Under the pieces are notes generated by a model. That model saw only the letters and a program-made list of their open reading frames with translations. It did not search any database and had not been told where the DNA came from. Below are positions 18,204 to 26,895 of a DNA stretch of 64,000 nt, in pieces; the stretch's first letter is position 1; every line of letters begins with the position of its first letter. A program made the translations under genes and the position numbers. The stretch is taken from assembly GCA_014138095.1 (NCBI GenBank), contig JACGXE010000013.1, positions 46,335-110,334 of the forward strand. Direction: 5' to 3'. The DNA is from Ochrobactrum sp. RH2CCR150. Its GTDB lineage: Bacteria; Pseudomonadota; Alphaproteobacteria; Rhizobiales; Rhizobiaceae.

Positions 18204-19142
18204 TCAATCCGCAATTCCGTCAATCAGCGTCGCAACCTGTAAACGAAGCCATTCTGCAGCTGGCTCGCGGTCTGAATGGGCCGACCAGACCATCGCGATT
18301 GGGTTGACCGTGACGTCCAGTGGTACGGGACTTTCAGTCAGTCCAAACGTGGACGCGAAGCGCCTGATAATACGGGTCGGTAAAGTAGCCAGCAGCGGCG
18401 CCATCCGTGCCGCAGCCAGCACGGTCAGGAACTCGGGTGCTGCCATAGCCACGTTGAGCTTCACGCCGAGCTTGTCGAGCGCGTCGTCAAGGCATCCTTC
18501 AATTGAATCTTTTTGGGACACCAGAACGTGCTCTGCATTGAGATACGTGTTCCGGTCGATTGGCCCATCCAGATCCAGCAGGTCTTTATTGTAACAACAC
18601 ATTATAGACTGTTCGAACAGCTGCCGGTGGCGATGGCGATTGTTGCCCGAGCCATAGCAGCCAACGCCGAGGTCGATCACGCCCTCGTCGAGCATACGGT
18701 GAACCTGCTCGGGACTTGCCGCCCGCGCCAGCAACTTAATTCCTGGTGCTATTTTCCTCAAGCTCGCGGTCAACTCTGGCATCAAGATGACTTCCAACTC
18801 ACTCGAAAACCCGATGCGAAACGTGTGTCGCTCCTGCGACGGATCAAATGTCACTTCCGATATCAGCGCGTTATGGGCTTGCGTGAGTATCTGCTGGACC
18901 ACGGGAGCAAGTGAGTGTGCTCTCAGCGTCGGCTGCATGATTTGGCCCGTTCTGACGAACAGTTCATCTTGGAACAGAAGGCGCAACGTCGCGAGATTGT
19001 GGCTCATCGCCGGCTGTTGAAGCTTCAGGCGCGCGGCGGCTTTCGTCACGCTTCTGTCCCGCATCAGGGCATCGAAGGCGACGAGCAAATTGAGGTCAAA
19101 AGACCACAAATTGAAATGATCGATAGAGGTTATTTCATTCAT
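18204..19142 (-). CDS. LysR-family transcriptional regulator (NodD/NahR type)
   Basis: A 312-residue LysR regulator. The helix-turn-helix reads VTKAAARLKLQQPAMSHNLATLRLLFQDELFVR. The NHLALL-like start (FDLNLLVAFDALMRDRSV) marks the NodD/NahR/LinR subgroup, whose members sense aromatic or lactone-like inducers. It is divergent from the metallo-hydrolase gene by 78 bases and likely controls the hydrolase pair. Confidence 0.85.
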   Translation of the reverse strand: MNEITSIDHFNLWSFDLNLLVAFDALMRDRSVTKAAARLKLQQPAMSHNLATLRLLFQDELFVRTGQIMQPTLRAHSLAPVVQQILTQAHNALISEVTFDPSQERHTFRIGFSSELEVILMPELTASLRKIAPGIKLLARAASPEQVHRMLDEGVIDLGVGCYGSGNNRHRHRQLFEQSIMCCYNKDLLDLDGPIDRNTYLNAEHVLVSQKDSIEGCLDDALDKLGVKLNVAMAAPEFLTVLAAARMAPLLATLPTRIIRRFASTFGLTESPVPLDVTVNPIAMVWSAHSDREPAAEWLRLQVATLIDGIAD

Positions 19143-19220
19143 CGATTTGATTACTAACCTTTTCCGACATTAAAGTCCAGCTTCTGCGGCGACAAACACA
19201 CCCGTTCAATTGGAGGTAAT

Positions 19221-20117
19221 ATGACACTCCTGCATAAGGTCCACCGTATCGGTGAAGTGACAATCCAGAAAGTCCTGGAGCAACCGCTTCAGAATGTTCC
19301 AAAAAGCTTCGTTTACCCAACCGCAAAACCAGAAGATTTCGAGGGTATCGCGGCACGCCTCGCCACGGAAGACCTCGAGGACAACCGAGATGATCTGGTA
19401 CAAAGTGTCCATACTTGGGTGGTCCGCACTCCCCGCCACCTTGTGCTAATTGATACCGGCTCCGGCAATCACAAGCAACGCCCGCTCAATCCTCTTTTTC
19501 ATGAGCAGGATATTCCGTTTTTGGAACGGCTCCGGGATGAGGCCGGCGTGAACCCGGCTGACGTTGACTACGTGTTCAACACCCATCTCCACGTAGACCA
19601 TTCGGGTTGGAACACAGTGCTGGACAATGGACGCTGGGTACCTACGTTTCCGAACGCCCGCTATGTGTTTCCACGAAAAGAGGCCGAATACTACGGCAGC
19701 ACCGCCAGTCATAACGACGTAAATATTCCGAGCCGTGGCGTGTTCGAAGACAGCGTTCTTCCTGTAATCGAGGCCGGCCTCGTGGACTTCATCGGACCGG
19801 ATGGCGCAGATTATCTTGATAATTTCAAGTTTATCCCGACCCGGGGCCATAGCATCGGACATATGTCAATCCAACTGACATCGGGAAATGAAACGGCGAT
19901 CTTTGGAGGCGATGTGCTCCACCACCCTATCCAGGTCCTCAAGCCACACCTCAACACGGTCTTCTGCGAGTTCCCCGAGGATGCAACCGCCTCACGAGAG
20001 AAGATCCTCCGTACACTCGCAGACAATCACGCGCTCTACTGTGCAACTCACTTTGCGGGTTCGTCCGCTGGTTACGTGACGCGTGCGGATCACGGCTACA
20101 CTTGGTCCTACGCTTGA
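19221..20117 (+). CDS. metallo-beta-lactamase-fold hydrolase (lactonase-like)
   Basis: A 298-residue cytoplasmic protein with the zinc motif THLHVDHSGW (His122, His124, Asp126, His127), a downstream TRGHS histidine and the GGDV aspartate. The arrangement resembles N-acyl-homoserine-lactone lactonases and methyl-parathion-hydrolase relatives. Twelve bases separate it from the following alpha/beta hydrolase, so the two form an operon. The GGAGGT ribosome site is strong. Confidence 0.84.
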   Translation: MTLLHKVHRIGEVTIQKVLEQPLQNVPKSFVYPTAKPEDFEGIAARLATEDLEDNRDDLVQSVHTWVVRTPRHLVLIDTGSGNHKQRPLNPLFHEQDIPFLERLRDEAGVNPADVDYVFNTHLHVDHSGWNTVLDNGRWVPTFPNARYVFPRKEAEYYGSTASHNDVNIPSRGVFEDSVLPVIEAGLVDFIGPDGADYLDNFKFIPTRGHSIGHMSIQLTSGNETAIFGGDVLHHPIQVLKPHLNTVFCEFPEDATASREKILRTLADNHALYCATHFAGSSAGYVTRADHGYTWSYA

Positions 20118-20129
20118 AAGGAAGCGATC

Positions 20130-21122
20130 ATGTCACACAACACAATCGACCTCGAAGAAATCCTGTTCGAGGACTATCACATCGCCTGCGATACACCCGG
20201 CATCGCCCTATACTTGCGCAATAAGCGGCGCCGCGGGGTTGAACGGTTCGGTCCGGAAAGGACCATCGTCATGGTGCACGGTGCAACCTTTTCCTCAGGC
20301 AGTCTGTATGACGTTCGACTTGGGGGTATGTCCTACATGGACTTTCTCGCGGCTCGCGGTTTTGACGTCTTTGCCGTCGACGTGCGAGGCTATGGACACT
20401 CTACTCGACCGCCTGAGATGGAGCAGGATGGAGCCCTCTCGACACCTGTGGTTAAAACTGAAACCGGGGTTGTTGATCTCGGCCATGCGGTTGATTTCGT
20501 TTTGCGGCATCGCGGGCTGGACCGTGTGAACATTTTTGGTATGTCTTGGGGCGGGACCGTCGCTGGTGCGTTCTCTGCGAACAACCCCGAGAAAGTCGTC
20601 AAGCTCGCGCTGCTCGCGCCGCAATGGCTGAGCGACAAGCATATTCCAATCGACACGGGCGGAGAATTGGACGCCTACCGACTTGTTCCGGTCCGCGAAA
20701 CGAAGGCGCGCTGGCTTTCGACTGCACCTGAACATGCGCGGGATAGCTTGGTACCTGAGGGATGGTTTGAGACTTGGGCTGAGGCGACACTCGCCGAAGA
20801 TCCGTGGAGTAGCGGAAAGTCGCCAGATCGTCTTCGAGCCTCCAACGGCCCTATCCAAGACATCCGAGACTACTGGCGACAGGGCCGGCCTTTTTATGAC
20901 CCGGCTCGAATTGCCGCCCCAACTCTTCTGGTGCATGGCGAATGGGATATCGACGTCACGATCGATCTTGCACTTTCCATCTTTCAGAAGCTGACGGGCG
21001 CGCCATACCGGCGTTGGGTCGAGATTGGCGAAGCCACACATCTGGTACTCATGGAGAAGAACAGAATGCAGGCCTTCGAGGCCAGCGCATCGTTCCTGTC
21101 AGAGAGTTACGCGCCAGAATGA
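20130..21122 (+). CDS. alpha/beta hydrolase
   Basis: A 330-residue hydrolase with HGATFSSGSLYD (oxyanion loop), DVRGYGHS, nucleophile elbow GMSWGG (Ser139), acid in GEWDID and a C-terminal EATHLV histidine. No signal peptide. Second gene after the metallo-hydrolase; a GAAAGGAAG ribosome site precedes ATG. Two unrelated hydrolases under one LysR-type regulator suggest successive cleavage of a lactone or ester (inference). Confidence 0.84.
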   Translation: MSHNTIDLEEILFEDYHIACDTPGIALYLRNKRRRGVERFGPERTIVMVHGATFSSGSLYDVRLGGMSYMDFLAARGFDVFAVDVRGYGHSTRPPEMEQDGALSTPVVKTETGVVDLGHAVDFVLRHRGLDRVNIFGMSWGGTVAGAFSANNPEKVVKLALLAPQWLSDKHIPIDTGGELDAYRLVPVRETKARWLSTAPEHARDSLVPEGWFETWAEATLAEDPWSSGKSPDRLRASNGPIQDIRDYWRQGRPFYDPARIAAPTLLVHGEWDIDVTIDLALSIFQKLTGAPYRRWVEIGEATHLVLMEKNRMQAFEASASFLSESYAPE

Positions 21123-21175
21123 AACTGGCAGGGCAGACGGGATCGGCTAGCGTTGCCCATCTGCGCCAAGGCTGC

Positions 21176-21440
21176 GTCACACCGCATATCGCACAGAAGG
21201 CGTGTTATTCAGCAATCGACCGCCACACCACCCGGCAAAGGGCTTGGTCCCTGAAACAAAACAAGCGGATCGAGGAAGCCTTCAGCTGGGCCAAGACAGT
21301 CGGCGGCATGACTCAGACCGTCTATCGCGGCCTAGAACGGGTCCGATCCCGCTTCATCGTAACGATGGCCACCAACAACTTCGCCAGTCCCTCTGTTTGC
21401 TCACTGCATGAGGCAGAAATAGGCCGCTGGCGCGCATCGC
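21176..21440 (+). mobile_element. remnant of an IS5-family transposase gene
   Basis: Plus-strand reading gives the C-terminal part of a DDE transposase: VTPHIAQK, SAIDRHTTR, KRIEEAFSWAKTVGG and YRGLERVRSRF, ending in ATNNF. These are the landmarks of the IS5-type C-terminus (RKRIEE-FGW-KT). There is no N-terminal part and no clear terminal repeats, so only a decayed 260-base piece remains. Confidence 0.65.
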
Positions 21441-21521
21441 CCGCGCCAGCGGGCATGACATCGGGCAAGCTCACCCAGATAAAGGAAACAGTTCCCGATC
21501 AGGGATTATGTTCGCAGCCTG

Positions 21522-22424
21522 CTAGAGCTGATTCCTTCGGAATTCCTTGACAACATCGAGAAAAGCTCGCAGCGCCAATGGAACGGCTCGATGTCCGGGA
21601 TAGTAGATCGCGACGTCTTCCGGAGTGTGCATCCACCGGGCCAACACCTTTCGCAACCGGCCGTCGAATAAGGCCGGCTCGGCGGCCCAATCCGCCACAT
21701 AGCCGATGCCAAGACCTTTTATTGCAGCGTCGACCATCAGTTCCTCGTCATCGAGGACGACGGGACCGCTTGTGCTGATGACCAGTTCCTGGCCGCCCCG
21801 TTCGAACTCCCATCCGTACAGCTTGCCGCTCGGCATACGGTGACCAACGCAATGATGGCGTTGCAATTCGTCGGGCGTTTCCGGCTCGCCGAAGCGATCG
21901 AGGTAGGCCGGCGATGCGACACAGACGAAGGCCAGCGGGTGCCCCAACGGCACAGTGATCATGTCCTTTGGGATCGACTCAAAGAGACGCACGCCGGCAT
22001 CGAACCCGCGGGACACAATATCGATGAGCCGCCCGTCGACGACGATATCCAGGGTTACGTCCGGATGGCGTTCCGCCATCTGTGGAAGAATTTCGCGGAC
22101 GAGAAACCCGGCCACTAATCGCGGTGCGTTGATACGGACCGTTCCTGCTACATTGCCCCGGAACCCCGCTACGCTGTCTAGCGCATCATCAAGCGATGCG
22201 AGCGCTGGCTGAAGGCGGTCGAGCAGCAGGAAACCGGCTTCCGTCGGCGAGACGCTTCTTGTGGTGCGGTTCAGAAGGCGCACGCCCATTCGTTCCTCGA
22301 GTGCGCGCATCGCGTGGCTCAATGTGGAAGGCGCAGTGCCGATCTCATCTGCTGCGCGGCGGAAGCTGCGATGCGTAGCAACGGCCACAAAGGCGGTCAG
22401 ATCATTGAGTGATGGCTGGGACAT
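21522..22424 (-). CDS. LysR-family transcriptional regulator
   Basis: A 300-residue regulator of the large group with N-terminus LNDLTAFVAVATHRSFRRAADEIG and helix-turn-helix SFRRAADEIGTAPSTLSHAM. The substrate domain contains GRLIDIVSRGFDAGVRL, typical of the YafC/PtxR-like subgroup. Divergent from the RidA gene; the gap of 110 bases contains a GCAT-N6-ATGC dyad near the regulator start. Confidence 0.87.
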   Translation of the reverse strand: MSQPSLNDLTAFVAVATHRSFRRAADEIGTAPSTLSHAMRALEERMGVRLLNRTTRSVSPTEAGFLLLDRLQPALASLDDALDSVAGFRGNVAGTVRINAPRLVAGFLVREILPQMAERHPDVTLDIVVDGRLIDIVSRGFDAGVRLFESIPKDMITVPLGHPLAFVCVASPAYLDRFGEPETPDELQRHHCVGHRMPSGKLYGWEFERGGQELVISTSGPVVLDDEELMVDAAIKGLGIGYVADWAAEPALFDGRLRKVLARWMHTPEDVAIYYPGHRAVPLALRAFLDVVKEFRRNQL

Positions 22425-22437
22425 TAATGGGTATTTT

Positions 22438-22451
22438 GCATCAATTCATGC
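22438..22451. promoter_or_regulatory. candidate LysR binding dyad
   Basis: GCAT-CAATTC-ATGC, a short inverted repeat in the gap between the LysR gene and ridA-like gene. Weak evidence by itself. Confidence 0.3.
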
Positions 22452-22534
22452 CGATTTCAATGACTAATATGCACAATGACAATGTTCTATTTCTGCCTCA
22501 TATCCGCGCATTCAAAGACAGAAGGATTTATGAG

Positions 22535-22957
22535 ATGCCAACACGTGACGCTATATTCCCGGCCAATCGTCATGCCTTGTATGATGTTCATCGATACTCC
22601 GCAGCCATTCGCTCCGGCGATCTGCTCTTCGTGTCAGGTCAGGTTGGAAGCCGGGAGAACGGTTCGCCCGAGCCGATATTCGAGGATCAGGTTCGACGGG
22701 CCTTCGCCAATCTGCGCGGGGTCCTGGCGGCCGCGGGATGTAGTTTCGACGACGTTGTTGATCTTACCACTTTCCACACGAACCCGGACGAACAGTTTGA
22801 AACGGTGCTGGCCGTTCGAGCGGAAGAGATTGGTGAACCTCCCTATCCAAACTGGACCGCTGTCGGTGTCAACTGGCTTGCCGGCTTCGATTTTGAGATC
22901 AAGGTTATTGCACGCATCCCTCAATCAAGTGGCAGACAGGCAGTGGACGTGCTTTGA
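22535..22957 (+). CDS. RidA/YjgF-family protein
   Basis: A 140-residue RidA-family protein starting MPTRDAIFP, chosen because AAGGA lies eight bases upstream; the longer frame starts inside the divergent regulator promoter. Motifs GDLLFVSGQVGSRENG, QVRRAFANLRGVLAAAGCSFDDVV and TAVGVNWLAGFDFEIKVIA fit the family. Canonical RidA has an active-site arginine near the C-terminus in an R-x-x-V context; here that place reads FPNWTAVGV-type sequence, so it is probably a Rid4-7 subtype with an unknown activity rather than a 2-aminoacrylate deaminase. Confidence 0.82.
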   Translation: MPTRDAIFPANRHALYDVHRYSAAIRSGDLLFVSGQVGSRENGSPEPIFEDQVRRAFANLRGVLAAAGCSFDDVVDLTTFHTNPDEQFETVLAVRAEEIGEPPYPNWTAVGVNWLAGFDFEIKVIARIPQSSGRQAVDVL

Positions 22958-23325
22958 TCTTGTGCCTCTCGGATCGTTCAATCGATGGCATGTGCCGCTA
23001 CGTGTGCGTGCGCTAGGCGGGGACCATATTATCAACGGTGTTGTTGCACGAATTTCTTCTGAGTTTATGGTCCGTAGCAATTTATGTTGTCAGGCTACGG
23101 TGATGCCCATAAATTCAATTCTGATCGGCGTAACGAGATTCGTCGACAGAAGTATCGTGTCACGAACTGGTCCTCCTATAATGAAGCCTGCGTCGCTGCG
23201 GCGATTTGACGGTCTAGGTGAGTTATGAGATTTCAAGCCTTTGGTCTGCATCCGGCGAACATCTCGGGGTGGTCAGCGTAAGTATTCAGATCTGGCAATT
23301 ACGATGTGCCCGAGCTTATCTGCAT
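22958..23325. other. gene-free stretch
   Basis: About 370 bases. The segment TGTTGTTGCACGAATTT near 23038 looks like the outer end of an IS5-type element, perhaps related to the transposase remnant at 21.2-21.4 kb; this is only a visual impression. Confidence 0.35.
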
Positions 23326-23362
23326 ATCCCCGGTGGCTTTGGGAAGAGCGCCGGGGATTTTA
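23326..23362 (+). terminator. intrinsic terminator
   Basis: Arms ATCCCCGG (23326-23333) and CCGGGGAT (23351-23358) followed by TTTT in the plus sense. It overlaps the stop codon of the leftward gene at 23360 and may serve transcripts from both directions. Confidence 0.6.
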
Positions 23363-23554
23363 AATAACGCGGCGGATCAGAGCCACAGTTCCAAATCCGC
23401 ATGCCAATGCAATAGCGACAAATTGGACAATTGGTATACCGTCAAGCCAAGATGCATGCTCCGGGGCGTGAGCTGACATCGCCACTGCGTCCTCCCCTTC
23501 AATCAAGAGCGAGTGCAACTGTTCGTACTTGTGAAAATCAAGATTATCCCTCAC
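23360..23554 (-). CDS. small single-pass membrane protein
   Basis: A 64-residue protein with a GTG start preceded by AGGGGAGGGG, a very strong ribosome site. The N-terminal 40 residues are polar; residues about 41-60 (IVQFVAIALACGFGTVALI) form one membrane helix, ending RRVI. Function unknown. It stands alone, with a hairpin directly at its stop codon. Confidence 0.6.
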   Translation of the reverse strand: MRDNLDFHKYEQLHSLLIEGEDAVAMSAHAPEHASWLDGIPIVQFVAIALACGFGTVALIRRVI

Positions 23555-23716
23555 GGCCCCTCCCCTTTCTGCCGTTAATTTTTACCATCGGGGAAAACTG
23601 GTCACCCTTAACTTTCGTCCATCTGCAGCGAATAGTTCACGAATGTGAACCGACCAGGGCCGATTGATTCAGAACTGTCGTTAGAAAGCTTGAACGATTT
23701 CAGCGACCTTCGTTCA

Positions 23717-23983
23717 ATGAGTACACAGCAATATCACCTCTACGTGGAACGGACAGATGCAGGCAGAAATATGGCGCGCTACTATGCCATGTATATCTCT
23801 TATTCTCTGTTCGGGGAGCCTTGTCTAACGCACCAGTGGGGTCGAATTGGAACCACTGGGCAGATCATGCTACAGCATTTCGAACATGAAACAGAGGCAG
23901 TCCAGATGTTTCTGATCCTGGCTCGAAAAAAGCAAATGCGGGGTTACAGATCCCGAAGATTCAGCCACCATAGCTCAGGCTAA
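23717..23983 (+). CDS. WGR-domain protein
   Basis: An 88-residue protein that is essentially one WGR domain: YHLYVERTDAGRNMARYYAMYI, then the signature HQWGRIGTTGQ and the closing F-HETEAVQMFLILARKKQ. WGR domains bind DNA or occur in poly(ADP-ribose)-polymerase-related and bacterial MolR/ligase-associated proteins. Start at MSTQQY because the domain begins there; the upstream frame adds only unlike sequence. Convergent with the toxin gene, their ends overlapping by nine bases. Confidence 0.8.
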   Translation: MSTQQYHLYVERTDAGRNMARYYAMYISYSLFGEPCLTHQWGRIGTTGQIMLQHFEHETEAVQMFLILARKKQMRGYRSRRFSHHSSG

Positions 23984-24289
23984 TTTGAGCCGATCTGCCA
24001 ATCGAGCCATGAGATCCATTCGTTCGTGAAAAATTGCGACCACCAAGGCAGCTGCACTTTCGCGCGGCAAGCAAAAAACGTAATGATGTTCGCAATGCGC
24101 CATCCGCAACAACGGAAATAGTGCGCTCAAATCCTTAAAAGTACCTTGGCCAGCTGCAAGGTTGGCAATTCCACGTTCGAGCTTGCCGATATAGCGCCGA
24201 ACCTGTGTATCACTCCATTGCTTGCGCGTGTAGCGGATGATATGGCGCATATCCGCTTCCGCCTCTACCGTAAGGACATAGGCCGTCAA
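23975..24289 (-). CDS. ParE-type toxin of a toxin-antitoxin pair
   Basis: A 104-residue RelE/ParE-superfamily protein: LTVEAEADMRHIIRYTRKQW at the start, the RRYIGKLERGIANLA helix, then RMAHCEHHYVFCLP and VVAIFHERMDLMARLADRL. Its ATG overlaps the antitoxin stop by four bases (ATGA), the standard antitoxin-first coupling. ParE toxins poison gyrase; members with this fold can also cut mRNA, so the target is not proven. Confidence 0.84.
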   Translation of the reverse strand: MTAYVLTVEAEADMRHIIRYTRKQWSDTQVRRYIGKLERGIANLAAGQGTFKDLSALFPLLRMAHCEHHYVFCLPRESAAALVVAIFHERMDLMARLADRLKLA

Positions 24290-24537
24290 GCGCGATTCCC
24301 GTCCAGTTCATCATCCAGAATTTGGCCGATGCTCTTGGTAGATACATTGCCCGCAAGACCATCGCTGATGCGTCTTCCCAGCACGGTTTTAAGTTCCTGC
24401 CATGCCCGATCGGCATTAGCATCACCTGGAAACAGACGTTCGAGGGCGTATTGTTTAATAGTCTTGCCCTGCAAGGCCGCCAATGCCTTAAGGCTTTGAT
24501 GCTGCTGATCCGTTATGTCGATTGTCAGACGGCTCAT
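24286..24537 (-). CDS. ParD-type antitoxin
   Basis: An 83-residue protein starting MSRLTIDITDQQHQSLKALA, the ribbon-helix-helix strand and first helix of ParD/CopG-type antitoxins, followed by a charged toxin-binding tail. The frame upstream to 24603 was discarded since the RHH begins directly at MSRL. Four-base overlap with the toxin gene. It probably autoregulates the promoter in 24538-24600. Confidence 0.83.
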   Translation of the reverse strand: MSRLTIDITDQQHQSLKALAALQGKTIKQYALERLFPGDANADRAWQELKTVLGRRISDGLAGNVSTKSIGQILDDELDGNRA

Positions 24538-25104
24538 GGGCTGCCTCCATATAAATACACAAACCCACATTAACACATTTGCGCGGAGGTTGCCACCTCC
24601 CATTCTTTACCAATCATTATAATGATCCCGTAGCTTCACCGAACCGGCTTTGCTACTACAACTGGAAGTATACCGTTGCAAAGATAGCGCCCGGTCCATC
24701 GACAGGGACGTCGTCCATCGTTGATTTTTCCGCCTTTGCATTTGCATATGGTATGCAAGTGCTATGAACGCACTTGCGCAGTGAGGTGCCACTGATCGGG
24801 AATAAATCATCTTATAGGCTAAAACGGATGACAAAGTGTAACGATTGATCTGCAATTTTCTGGTCCACTCTTGGCACTTTACGACACATGACCAGCAAAC
24901 GCAGTTCCCAGGCGTGCTAATCAGCGCTAACAGTGAGCATAGCGGAAATCCCCGCCATAGACGCCGCTATGAAAGTGACTGACAACCAGTATTACAGGTC
25001 GGAGCGAAGACACGGCCAGTCACGTATATGATCTGAACAAGATCAATTTCTTCGCGGAGAGGCTTGCTAACAAGATCGGCCCCCTCCGGGCGCGTCATGA
25101 AGCC
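24538..25104. other. gene-free stretch
   Basis: About 570 bases, holding the presumed toxin-antitoxin promoter at its left end. No convincing frame. The AACAAGATC words near 25030-25075 have a weak transposase-like look but no alignable motif. Confidence 0.4.
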
Positions 25105-25344
25105 TTATTCCATGTCAGGTATATCGCCGCACTGAAACAGAACCGCAGGCGGTCCATATTCTCCAACGTCGGGATGTGCTTCGCGGCTCCACGCGACCAC
25201 ACCGACATGTTTGCCCTCCAGCGATTGTGCTGCACGTAGTGCACGGCCCTCTGTTTCAAATGCCATGGGTTCGAACGCCGGAACCAACTCGCCGTCTCCA
25301 TTACGGTCGAATGCCGCAACCACGATAAGCCGCGCATTGGTCAT
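25105..25344 (-). CDS. conserved hypothetical protein
   Basis: A 79-residue soluble protein, MTNARLIVVAAFDRNGDGELVP at the start and a conserved-looking VGVVAWSREAHPDVGEYGPP centre. I recognise this pattern as a small hypothetical family of rhizobia and brucellae but know no function. The gene at 25351-25479 ends six bases upstream of its ATG, so they share a transcript. Confidence 0.68.
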   Translation of the reverse strand: MTNARLIVVAAFDRNGDGELVPAFEPMAFETEGRALRAAQSLEGKHVGVVAWSREAHPDVGEYGPPAVLFQCGDIPDME

Positions 25345-25350
25345 TTAATT

Positions 25351-25479
25351 TTACTTTCCGTCGGTGTTCAGGTCCAACTCCGGATTATTGTCCGCATTGG
25401 TCTTGCTCTTCGTTTTTGAGAGCCTGCCAGTCTTAGGTTCTACTGGGCGGTCAGGAGTGCTCGTAAACTTAATGGCCAT
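25351..25479 (-). CDS. very small basic hypothetical protein (42 residues)
   Basis: MAIKFTSTPDRPVEPKTGRL at the start, then a K/N-rich tail ending LDLNTDGK. Low complexity, hydrophilic, probably disordered. It lies directly before the conserved 79-residue gene and reads in the same direction, which supports it being real. Family unknown. Confidence 0.5.
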   Translation of the reverse strand: MAIKFTSTPDRPVEPKTGRLSKTKSKTNADNNPELDLNTDGK

Positions 25480-25781
25480 AATCGTTTCAAATCTCAATTA
25501 GGGATGTTGCTATTTTGTTCTCGTACCGCTTGTATGTCAGATATTTTTGCACATGTCCAACGTTTGCTAAAAACACCGCATTGGTCAGCACCAAAAAGAG
25601 CTCGCGGTCATGTATATATGCGCATGAACCTTATCATCCCAATAATCCGTCAAATATTACAAATCGCGGAGGGTTGGATGATGGTGCAGCCGACGCGCTG
25701 ATGCTCGTCGTCGGCATTGTCGCACTACGAGAACGCGCTCAAGAAATAAGGTTGCATCATAGCGAACTTGTAAGCTCAACG

Positions 25782-25983
25782 CTACCTGCTTTTGCGCCCG
25801 GCCTTTTTCAAGGGTGGCGGCGTAATGCTCTCCATCTCATGGCGTTGTTTTCGCAAGCGGAGCGTCTTGGCAACCCGCTCGTCGGCTTCCGCATCTAGAA
25901 TAGTACGCACGGCTTTATTGGTGCGTGAAGCAACCGAATCCCGAGAGGAAGATATGGGCTTGAAAAGAGTATCTTTCGTAAGG
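25782..25983 (-). CDS. possible small charged protein, start uncertain
   Basis: The reading frame ending at 25782 gives a hydrophilic, protein-like sequence (ASRTNKAVRTILDAEADERV, KTLRLRKQRHEME, KKAGRKSR end). In-frame ATG is only found at 26042, inside the terminator of the cold-shock gene, so the true start must be a rare codon near 25960-25985 or the 5' end is lost. The product would be a helical basic protein. Low confidence. Confidence 0.3.
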
Positions 25984-26021
25984 GGCCATCTTGGGGCAAT
26001 TGTTGCAATCCTTTTTAAAGG

Positions 26022-26052
26022 TAAATAAAAAAGGCCAAGCAATGCTTGGCCT
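26022..26052 (-). terminator. intrinsic terminator of cold-shock gene
   Basis: Nine-base perfect stem AGGCCAAGC / GCTTGGCCT (26032-26052) with a three-base loop, followed in the leftward sense by TTTTTTATTTAC. It stands 62 bases after the stop of the cold-shock gene. Confidence 0.85.
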
Positions 26053-26114
26053 CAAAGCTCATTTCTTTCGACAGTGCCAGTACATCCGTGGTCAAAGGAA
26101 AGAAAATCAGCTGT

Positions 26115-26324
26115 TTAAGCGGCTTGCAGGTTGCAGGCCGACATCTTGCCGGACTTGCGGTCCTGTTCAAGATCATAAGTGAGCTTCTGGCCTTCATTGA
26201 GCGAATGCATACCTGCGCGCTCAACTGCAGAAATATGAACAAATGTGTCCAAGCCGCCCTTGTCAGGCTGAATAAATCCAAAGCCTTTTGCTGCATTAAA
26301 CCATTTAACTGTACCGGTGTTCAT
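26115..26324 (-). CDS. cspA: cold-shock protein
   Basis: A 69-residue OB-fold nucleic-acid chaperone. RNP1 reads KGFGFIQP and RNP2 VFHI-like DTFVHISAVERAG; the start MNTGTVKWFNAAKGFG is classical. The ATG at 26324 has GAAAGGGG upstream; the longer frame adds MKGVP without support. The 70-base 3' region ends in a strong terminator. A long AT-rich 5' region of 250 or more bases could carry the usual cold-responsive leader. Confidence 0.93.
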   Translation of the reverse strand: MNTGTVKWFNAAKGFGFIQPDKGGLDTFVHISAVERAGMHSLNEGQKLTYDLEQDRKSGKMSACNLQAA

Positions 26325-26588
26325 AGGAACCCCTTTCAACGTAAAATTAATACCCGCGTTTAAATAAACGCAGTGATGAAACGATTTTTTAAAGGGAGTT
26401 TTCGTTCAGCGCACGGTGCTAATCGTACAGGGAGCAAATCTCATCAAGAAAATTTCGATATCACCATCTAGCAATTCTAGATATCTTTGTCAATTTGTAT
26501 TATTTGATAGCCTTATAGAGGGGAAAATACCTAAGCTTCAAAATATTTTCGTTGTTTTTACAGAGAAAGAACAACTGAAGTTTTATTT

Positions 26589-26618
26589 TTTGAGAGGCCC
26601 GATGCGGGCTCCCTCAAA
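26589..26618. repeat. perfect two-part hairpin downstream of 26628 gene
   Basis: TTTGAG/CTCAAA outer arms and GCCCG/CGGGC inner arms around ATG. No T-run follows in the leftward sense, so it may be a 3' stabiliser or a weak terminator of the 26628-26852 gene. Confidence 0.45.
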
Positions 26619-26627
26619 TGATAATTG

Positions 26628-26852
26628 TTAAGCTGTACCGTAAGCGGACGAGCCATCAGATTGAGGGCCTGCATTCGTTTCCATGTCGCCCAGTACTCCA
26701 GCCATAAAATTCCGCAATACCACCACCGACTCATTATAATGAGGCCCCGGCAGTGGCTTCATTCTGGATGTCAGGTAGCCAGCTTTAGTAATCATCTGCT
26801 TTAGTATGCGATGGTTTGAGTGAAAATCGACATTACAGATATTGGAAGACAT
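26628..26852 (-). CDS. small protein of the MSS/AGY paralogue family (member 1)
   Basis: A 74-residue protein with AAAGGAGGACG before its ATG. It begins MSSN, and the ILKQMITKAGYLTSR segment corresponds to ILRRAGYRL in member 3 and AFLQRSGYSL in member 2; a helical SVVVLRNFMAGVLG segment corresponds to SAARLLIHEFQCG. Divergent in detail but sharing the leader architecture (26896-26963) with the other members. Function unknown. Confidence 0.65.
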   Translation of the reverse strand: MSSNICNVDFHSNHRILKQMITKAGYLTSRMKPLPGPHYNESVVVLRNFMAGVLGDMETNAGPQSDGSSAYGTA

Positions 26853-26895
26853 CGCGTCCTCCTTTCAAATTGCGGGCAAGGGTAATTCAACCCGC

